Origin: Cupriavidus sp. AU9028
GTDB taxonomy: Bacteria > Pseudomonadota > Gammaproteobacteria > Burkholderiales > Burkholderiaceae
Assembly: GCF_019795295.1 (NCBI RefSeq)
Contig: NZ_JAIMCG010000003.1
Coordinates: 1-64,000 of the forward strand
Length of the DNA stretch: 64,000 nucleotides
Direction of reading: 5' to 3'
The notes beneath the pieces were generated by a model. It saw only the letters and a program-made list of their open reading frames with translations. It was not told where the DNA came from and did not search any database. A program made the translations under genes and the position numbers. Below, piece after piece: positions 59,064-64,000 of the stretch (positions are counted from its first letter, which is position 1; every line of letters begins with the position of its first letter).

Positions 59064-59163
59064 AAGGCGGTCGGACGACCAGGACAAGCAGAGGTCGACG
59101 CACCACTCTCCCCCTTGGCCCAGGTCTGACGTGCCGCGAGCCAACAACGGCAAGACCAAAAAG

Positions 59164-59194
59164 AAAAACCCGCATGGCGCGAACCATGCGGGTT
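59164..59194 (-). terminator. Terminator of the tRNA-Ala-Glu-Asp operon
   Basis: AACCCGCATGG pairs with CCATGCGGGTT. On the minus strand it ends in a T-rich tract (A run at 59164-59168). It lies just past the tRNA-Asp CCA end. Confidence 0.85.
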
Positions 59195-59198
59195 GATT

Positions 59199-59275
59199 TG
59201 GCGGAGTGGACGGGACTCGAACCCGCGACCCCCGGCGTGACAGGCCGGTATTCTAACCGACTGAACTACCACTCC
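59199..59275 (-). tRNA. tRNA-Asp (anticodon GTC)
   Basis: 77 bases. Acceptor GGAGTGG pairs with CCACTCC, GCCA ends the gene, and the anticodon stem CCGGC/GCCGG encloses CTGTCAC. T arm GGTTCGAGTCC. Confidence 0.96.
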
Positions 59276-59358
59276 ATGTCGGTTTATCGTTTCAGCCGGA
59301 CCGAAGCCCTGCTTTGCCGATAATCCGGACGTCTGATTACGTCCGGTTTTCTTGATTC

Positions 59359-59434
59359 TGGCGTCCCCTAGGGGATTCGAACCCCTGTACTCACCGTGAA
59401 AGGGTGATGTCCTAGGCCTCTAGACGAAGGGGAC
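59359..59434 (-). tRNA. tRNA-Glu (anticodon TTC)
   Basis: 76 bases. Acceptor GTCCCCT pairs with AGGGGAC; CCA encoded. Anticodon loop CTTTCAC; T arm GGTTCGAATCC. Middle gene of the three-tRNA transcript. Confidence 0.96.
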
Positions 59435-59538
59435 AGAAACTCGTCTTGCAACTCGTTCCGTCTTGCTTCACGCTACCCGGCATTCACCGGATCTCGCGAA
59501 TCGGCGTCATCCAACTACCGATGCCGCCACTGGGAATT

Positions 59539-59614
<76 letters not shown>

Positions 59615-59938
59615 ATTGGTACTGCCATTACTGCCTGCCGCTACATCCGGCACCGCCTTGTTTCCTGATAATCAACCGCTCGATTCGTCAGCGATATTCT
59701 TTCGAATCGTTCGTTTTATTATCTTGTTGTTTCCAACGAAGCCAAGATTATATAGCAACCTTGCTTTTTTGCAACCCCTTTTTTCACTTTTTTCTTCGTT
59801 TTGTCCGTCGACCGGCGCAACGCGAAGATTTTAGTGATGCCCGCTTGGTTTTTTGAACCGCGCTGCAGGGAGAACGAGATTATGCTCAACTTCCGGCAGG
59901 TGCGCAAGCCCCCTGCCGGATTTTTTCGATCGTTCAGC
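59615..59938. other. AT-rich leader and promoter region with no gene
   Basis: The stretch 59690-59860 is markedly T/A-rich for this genome, with T runs such as TTGCTTTTTTGC. Apart from the tRNA promoter I see no gene or RNA. A short open frame on the plus strand through it is not supported. Confidence 0.6.
59747..59774 (-). promoter_or_regulatory. Promoter of the tRNA-Ala-Glu-Asp operon
   Basis: On the minus strand TTGCAA, 16 bases, then a perfect TATAAT. Start near 59740; leader of about 125 bases to tRNA-Ala, removed by processing. Confidence 0.75.
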
Positions 59939-61345
59939 TCAACCTGGCAGACCCGTGTCCATGCGGCGCAGCACGGTCTCGCGGCCCAGCAGTTCCAGCA
60001 CGGCGTCGATACTCGGCGTCTGCAATTGACCGACCGTCAACAGGCGCACCGGCATGGCCAGCTTCGGCATCTTCAGGCCGAATTCGGCGAGCACCGCCTT
60101 GAACTCGGCATTGATGCCCTCCCGTTTCCAGTCGGCAAGCGCGGCAAGCCGCTCGCGCAGCGCGCGTACGGCCGGCAGCGCCTCGGCAGTCAGGTGTTGC
60201 GCGCGCAGGTCGGCGTCGGGTTGCGGCTCGCCGCGATAGAACAGCATTGCCGTGTCGGCCACTTCCTTCAGGGTATTGGCGCGGTCCTTGACCAGCGCCA
60301 CCACCTGCACCAGGTCGGCGCCTTCGACCTTGCCGCCCAGCGCCTCGATGAACGGACGGGTCAGGTCCGCCAGCCGCTGGTTGTCGCCCACCTTGATGTA
60401 GTGGTTGTTCAGCCACGCGAGCTTTTCCGGGTTGTACTGCGCCGGCGACTTGCCCAGATGTTCCAGGTCGAACCATTCCAGGAACTGCTCGCGCGAGAAG
60501 ATCTCCGCATCGCCATGGGCCCAGCCCAGCCGCGCGAGATAGTTGACCACGGCCTCCGGCAGGTAGCCTTCATCGCGATACCAGGTGACCGCCTTGGCGC
60601 CATGCCGCTTGCTCATCTTCTCGCCCTGCTCGTTCAGCACGGTCGGCAGATGCGCGTACACGGGCGGCGTGCCGCCCAGCGCCTCGATGATGTTGATCTG
60701 GCGCGGGGTATTGTTGACGTGGTCGTCGCCGCGAATCACGTGGGTGATCCGCATGTCCATGTCGTCGACCACCACGCAGAAGTTGTAGGTCGGCGTGCCG
60801 TCCGGGCGGGCGATCACCAGATCGTCCAGTTCGTCGTTGGAAATCTCGATCCGGCCCTTGACCGCGTCGTCCCACACCACGCTGCCGCCGATTGGATTAC
60901 GGAAGCGGATCACCGGCTGCACGCCCGCCGGCGGCTCGGGCAGCACCTTGCCCGGCTCGGGACGCCACATGCCGTTATAGCGGGGTTTCTCGCCACGGGC
61001 GCGCTGGGCCTCGCGCAGCGCGTCCAGCTCCTCCGCGCTCATGTAGCACGGGTAGGCCAGCCCTGCGTCGACCATCTGACGCACCACCTCGCGATACCGG
61101 TCCATCCGCTGCATCTGGTAGAACGGGCCCTCGTCGATGTCCAGGCCCAGCCAGCTCATGCCTTCGAGGATCACATCGACCGCTTCCTGCGAGGAACGCT
61201 CGACATCGGTGTCTTCGATGCGCAGGATGAAGTCGCCTTTCATGCGCCGGGCAAAGGCCCACGGATAGAGCGCCGAGCGGATATTGCCCAGATGGATGAA
61301 GCCGGTCGGGCTGGGTGCGAAGCGGGTGCGTACGCGTGCGGTCAT
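59939..61345 (-). CDS. gltX: Glutamyl-tRNA synthetase
   Basis: Class I synthetase, 468 residues. HIGH-type HLGN at 18-21 ([11 protein letters not shown]), KMSKR at 243-247, [13 protein letters not shown] as the conserved Glu-binding region, and a C-terminal anticodon domain. It is downstream of the tRNA-Glu operon but is a separate transcript; an extended -10 (TGCTATAAT) lies about 105 bases upstream of its ATG. Confidence 0.97.
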   Translation of the reverse strand: MTARVRTRFAPSPTGFIHLGNIRSALYPWAFARRMKGDFILRIEDTDVERSSQEAVDVILEGMSWLGLDIDEGPFYQMQRMDRYREVVRQMVDAGLAYPCYMSAEELDALREAQRARGEKPRYNGMWRPEPGKVLPEPPAGVQPVIRFRNPIGGSVVWDDAVKGRIEISNDELDDLVIARPDGTPTYNFCVVVDDMDMRITHVIRGDDHVNNTPRQINIIEALGGTPPVYAHLPTVLNEQGEKMSKRHGAKAVTWYRDEGYLPEAVVNYLARLGWAHGDAEIFSREQFLEWFDLEHLGKSPAQYNPEKLAWLNNHYIKVGDNQRLADLTRPFIEALGGKVEGADLVQVVALVKDRANTLKEVADTAMLFYRGEPQPDADLRAQHLTAEALPAVRALRERLAALADWKREGINAEFKAVLAEFGLKMPKLAMPVRLLTVGQLQTPSIDAVLELLGRETVLRRMDTGLPG

Positions 61346-61451
61346 GAGAGAGAAAACGGCAAGGGCCAGGTCGGCCGAATCGTGACAGGGGCATGCTGGC
61401 AGGCATGCGCGAGTGGCGGGGCCAGGTTGCGGATCGCCACCGGAACAGCGG

Positions 61452-61460
61452 ATTATAGCA
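61452..61460 (-). promoter_or_regulatory. Candidate extended -10 promoter of gltX
   Basis: The minus strand reads TGCTATAAT, a consensus hexamer with the TG extension. Start near 61445, leader about 100 bases. The -35 is weak. Confidence 0.55.
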
Positions 61461-61592
61461 ACCCCCCTTGCCGCCTTTCGCGCCCCACTTAGCGGCGCAC
61501 GGCGCCGAATCCGTTATCCTGTCGGCCGTCCCGGGCTCCTGCCCTCGTGCGCGCCACGCCCGATGCCGGCGCGCACTTTCGCAAAGCGCAAT

Positions 61593-62519
61593 ATGCAACG
61601 ACGTACCCTGCTCGGCGCCGCCGGCGCCGCCCTCCTGTCCGCCTGCGGCACCCTGTCCCGCCCGGATTCCACCGCGCAAGCCCCGGCCGAGCCAGCCCCG
61701 CCGCCGCCCCGCCCCATCAGGATCGGGCTGGCGCTGGGCGGCGGCGCGGCGCGCGGCTTTGCCCATATCGGCGTCATCAAGATGCTGGAAACCCACGGCA
61801 TCCGGCCGGACCTCGTCACCGGCACCAGCGCGGGCGCGGTGGTCGCGGCGCTGTATGCCTCCGGCATGGATGGCTTCGCGCTGCAGAAGCTGGCGCTGAA
61901 GATGGACGAAGCGACCATTGCCGACTGGGCATTGCCCTTCGGCACGCGCTTCGGCGGCTGGCTGAAGGGCGAAGCCCTGCAGTCCTATGTCAACCGGCAG
62001 GTCGGCAACCGGCCGATCGAGGCGATGAAGATACCGCTGGGAATCGTCGCCACCGACCTCAAGAGCGGTCGCGGCATCCTGTTCCGCCGCGGCAATACCG
62101 GCCAGGCGGTGCGTGCTTCGAGCAGCGTGCCGGGCGTGTTCCAGCCGGTGTCGATCCAGGGGCGCGACTACGTCGATGGCGGCCTGGTCGAACCGGTGCC
62201 GGTGGACTCGGCCCGGGCGATGGGCGCGGACTTCGTCATTGCCGTCAATATTTCCGCGGACCCGGCCACGCAGGAGCATGCCGGCCAGAGCGGGGTGCTG
62301 TTGCAGACCACCGCCATCATGGGGCAATCGATCAACCGGCTGGCGCTGGCGCGCGCCGATGTGGTGATCCGCCCCGATCTGCCAGACGTGGCCGGCAGCG
62401 ATTTCGGGGCGCGCAACCGCGTCATCCTCGCGGGCGAGCAGGCCGCCGTCGCGGCGCTCGGCACGCTGCGGGACAAGCTGGCGCAAGCCCGGCAGCCGGG
62501 ACAAGCCACAGCGCGGTAA
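61593..62519 (+). CDS. Patatin-like phospholipase lipoprotein
   Basis: 308 residues. Signal peptide with lipobox LLSAC, then a Pro-rich linker and the patatin domain: oxyanion GGGAARG at 49-55, nucleophile elbow GTSAG at 77-81 (S79), catalytic DGG at 195-197. RssA-type family. Likely an outer- or inner-membrane-anchored serine lipase; substrate unknown. Divergent from gltX. No strong ribosome site at the ATG at 61593; earlier ATG codons would precede the signal peptide with a long non-conserved stretch. Confidence 0.88.
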   Translation: MQRRTLLGAAGAALLSACGTLSRPDSTAQAPAEPAPPPPRPIRIGLALGGGAARGFAHIGVIKMLETHGIRPDLVTGTSAGAVVAALYASGMDGFALQKLALKMDEATIADWALPFGTRFGGWLKGEALQSYVNRQVGNRPIEAMKIPLGIVATDLKSGRGILFRRGNTGQAVRASSSVPGVFQPVSIQGRDYVDGGLVEPVPVDSARAMGADFVIAVNISADPATQEHAGQSGVLLQTTAIMGQSINRLALARADVVIRPDLPDVAGSDFGARNRVILAGEQAAVAALGTLRDKLAQARQPGQATAR

Positions 62520-62544
62520 CACCGCCCGCGCCTGCGCGCCACAA

Positions 62545-62573
62545 TGAAAAAGGGACCGCGCTTGCGGTCCCTT
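62545..62573. terminator. Terminator-like hairpin between convergent genes
   Basis: AAGGGACCGC pairs with GCGGTCCCTT around a four-base loop, with an A run before it on the plus strand, so it should act mainly on the minus-strand peptidase transcript. Confidence 0.6.
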
Positions 62574-62589
62574 GTCCGGCAGGCAGGTC

Positions 62590-63297
62590 CTAGCCGCCGT
62601 AGAGGCTGCGGCCGGTCGCGCTTGGCTCGAAACGCTTGAGCGTTTCGACCATGCCGCCCAGCCCGCTGTTGCCGTCGACCTGCTGCAGATCGTCGATGCG
62701 ACGGGCACCGTTGTAGCGCGTCAGCCAGTACGACGACCGCATGTCGTCGACGCGGATCTTGCTGCCGGTGGACGGCGCGTGCACGAACTTGTTGTCGCCA
62801 ATATAGATGCCGACGTGCGAGAAGGTACGTCGCATGGTGTTGAAGAACACCAGGTCGCCCGGACGCAGCTCGTGGGTATCGACGTTGGTGCCGACGCGGC
62901 TGATTTCGACCGAGCGGCGCGGCAGCACGAAGCCGAACGTGTCATTGAAGACGTAGCGGACGAAGCCGCTGCAATCGAGTCCGGATTCGGGGGTGTTGCC
63001 GCCGAAACGATAGCGCACGCCGATCAGGCCAAGGGCATTCATCACCAGATCGCCGGCCTTGTTGGCCACGTGGCTGGTCGAATGCATCACCGAAGACAGC
63101 AGGCCCTTGCGGCCTTCCGGCCGGCTTGCAGTCGCTTCGGCACCCAGCTCGGCTGCCGCGTCGACGCGGACTTCAGCCATGCTGCCGGGCTCCTTGAACA
63201 CCGTATCGGCCAGCGCTCCATTCGACAGAACCGCACCGCAAGCCAGGGCAACTCCGATGGCGGCCTGCGCCAGGGAATGAAGCACCGTTCGCTGCAT
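62590..63297 (-). CDS. NlpC/P60-family cell-wall peptidase (C40)
   Basis: 235 residues with a signal peptide ending near GALADTVF. The domain has the catalytic cysteine C109 in GLDCSGFVRYVF and histidines H161 (SHVGIYIG) and H173 (KFVHAPSTG). It should cut peptide cross-links in peptidoglycan like Spr/MepS. The ATG at 63297 has AGGAGA upstream. Lies alone on the minus strand. Confidence 0.9.
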   Translation of the reverse strand: MQRTVLHSLAQAAIGVALACGAVLSNGALADTVFKEPGSMAEVRVDAAAELGAEATASRPEGRKGLLSSVMHSTSHVANKAGDLVMNALGLIGVRYRFGGNTPESGLDCSGFVRYVFNDTFGFVLPRRSVEISRVGTNVDTHELRPGDLVFFNTMRRTFSHVGIYIGDNKFVHAPSTGSKIRVDDMRSSYWLTRYNGARRIDDLQQVDGNSGLGGMVETLKRFEPSATGRSLYGG

Positions 63298-63718
63298 TGG
63301 GTCTCCTTGATGGGTCTGGAAGCCCCCGGGTCCATGAGGCGCCGGGGATACACGCATTCATTGCACACAGCACGACCCGGCTCCCTTGTCGAGGGCGCAA
63401 GGTGGTACTGCATTGAAACGGGAAAAAAACCTGGAAGGGAATCCGCCACCGGGTTGACCGGCGCGCCGGTGTCCCCATGTGCACTACCCTGTGCTATGCG
63501 GCTATGTGACCTCCCGCACTACACGTTCTCGCGGGATGGTATAGGGATGCGTCCTACAAGTCAAAGTTCGTTACAAAATCGGCCGAAATTCCCGCCGAAT
63601 CAAGGGAATAGAGGGGGATTCGCATCGTAATTCTGCGGTTTGACGGCTTGCTGTGTGGCGGACGGGTTACTCGAAATTCCCGGGGCGCGGAGGGCTTGCG
63701 GGCCCTCGCGCGCGCGCC
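63298..63718. other. Intergenic region with no recognisable gene
   Basis: About 420 bases between the C40 peptidase start and the stop of the ABC ATPase. It must hold the peptidase promoter, but no clear box pair stands out. No repeat or RNA seen. Confidence 0.45.
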
Positions 63719-64000
63719 CTACTCCGCTGCTTCACGCGGCTCTTCGCCGATTTCCGCCGCCGCCATCAGCTTGCGGGTATACGGATGCTGCGGCGCTTCG
63801 AGCACCTGCCGCGTGTCGCCGGCCTCGATCACCTGCCCGCCCATCATCACCATGACCCGGTGCGCCATCGCGCGGATCACGGCGAGGTCATGGCTGATGA
63901 AGAGGTAGCTCAGGTTGTACTTGCGCTGCAGATGCGCCAGCAGCGCCAGCACCTGCTGCTGGATGGACACGTCGAGCGCGGAGGTCGGCTCGTCCAGCAC
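63719..64000 (-). CDS. C-terminal part of an oligopeptide-type ABC importer ATPase (cut by window end)
   Basis: About 93 residues from the Walker B region ([17 protein letters not shown]) to the stop, including the switch histidine (FISHDLAVI) and the oligopeptide-ATPase C-terminus [13 protein letters not shown]. Matches DppD/DppF or the YejF-type double ATPase; the start lies beyond position 64000. Confidence 0.85.
   Translation of the reverse strand: MLDEPTSALDVSIQQQVLALLAHLQRKYNLSYLFISHDLAVIRAMAHRVMVMMGGQVIEAGDTRQVLEAPQHPYTRKLMAAAEIGEEPREAAE

Noticed and set aside
59616-59834. 72-codon open frame in the AT-rich region
   Set aside because: It overlaps the tRNA promoter, its product is low-complexity Phe/Leu/Ser, and it has no ribosome site.

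Overview
The window is a high-GC, mostly single-orientation stretch of a betaproteobacterial chromosome. Gene content and order fit Burkholderiaceae, most likely Cupriavidus or Ralstonia. The evidence is the block rlmN-pilF-rodZ-ispG-hisS-yfgM-bamB-der-hfq-hflX-hflKC-hisZ-purA, the surE-pcm-nlpD-rpoS order, Bug-type solute-binding proteins and a cobalamin-dependent ribonucleotide reductase. The species cannot be fixed from sequence reading alone.

Layout. 1-300: the last codons of an IS110-type transposase and a tandem cluster of a small palindromic repeat. 298-21400 (minus strand): RNase R, tRNA-Leu(CAG) on the plus strand, a phosphoribosyltransferase, purA, hisZ, hflC, hflK, hflX, hfq, der, bamB, yfgM, hisS, ispG, rodZ, pilF, rlmN and ndk. 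21739-25058: a BAX-inhibitor-like membrane protein, RlmD and an EEP-family hydrolase. 25076-29760 (minus): a PolB-type exonuclease, rpoS, nlpD, pcm and surE. 29993-38475 is the most accessory-looking part: a quinone oxidoreductase, an SsuABC/TauABC-like ABC importer, a Bug protein, an HMG-CoA-lyase-family enzyme, a CaiB/BaiF CoA-transferase and a LysR regulator. 38552-41988: recR, ybaB and dnaX. 42057-44579: class II ribonucleotide reductase, followed on the plus strand by the 4.5S SRP RNA. 44909-51498: an AddA/AddB-type helicase-nuclease pair. 51617-59063: a small unknown protein, trxA, rho, mtfA-like, rpmE2, a GT39-like membrane protein and a MATE transporter. 59199-59614 (minus): tRNA-Asp, tRNA-Glu and tRNA-Ala behind a near-consensus promoter. 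59939-64000: gltX, a patatin-like lipoprotein, an NlpC/P60 peptidase and the tail of a peptide-importer ATPase.

How the genes work together. The core is information processing: tRNAs, tRNA synthetases, rRNA methylation, Rho, Hfq, DnaX/RecR and AddAB repair. Next come envelope assembly (BamB, RodZ, PilF, NlpD, the P60 peptidase) and stress or protein quality control (HflKC, HflX, RpoS, Pcm, SurE). The 31-38 kb block probably handles import and CoA-dependent catabolism of an unidentified organic acid or sulfonate-like compound.

I did not find a convincing unknown defence or mobile system, and no CRISPR array. The most interesting signals are small. They are a dispersed palindromic repeat family in at least six places, an identical 16-base start context at surE and dnaX that predicts leaderless mRNAs, a recurring extended -10 promoter motif, two perfect tandem micro-duplications, and nrdJ lying between the SRP RNA gene and dnaX.
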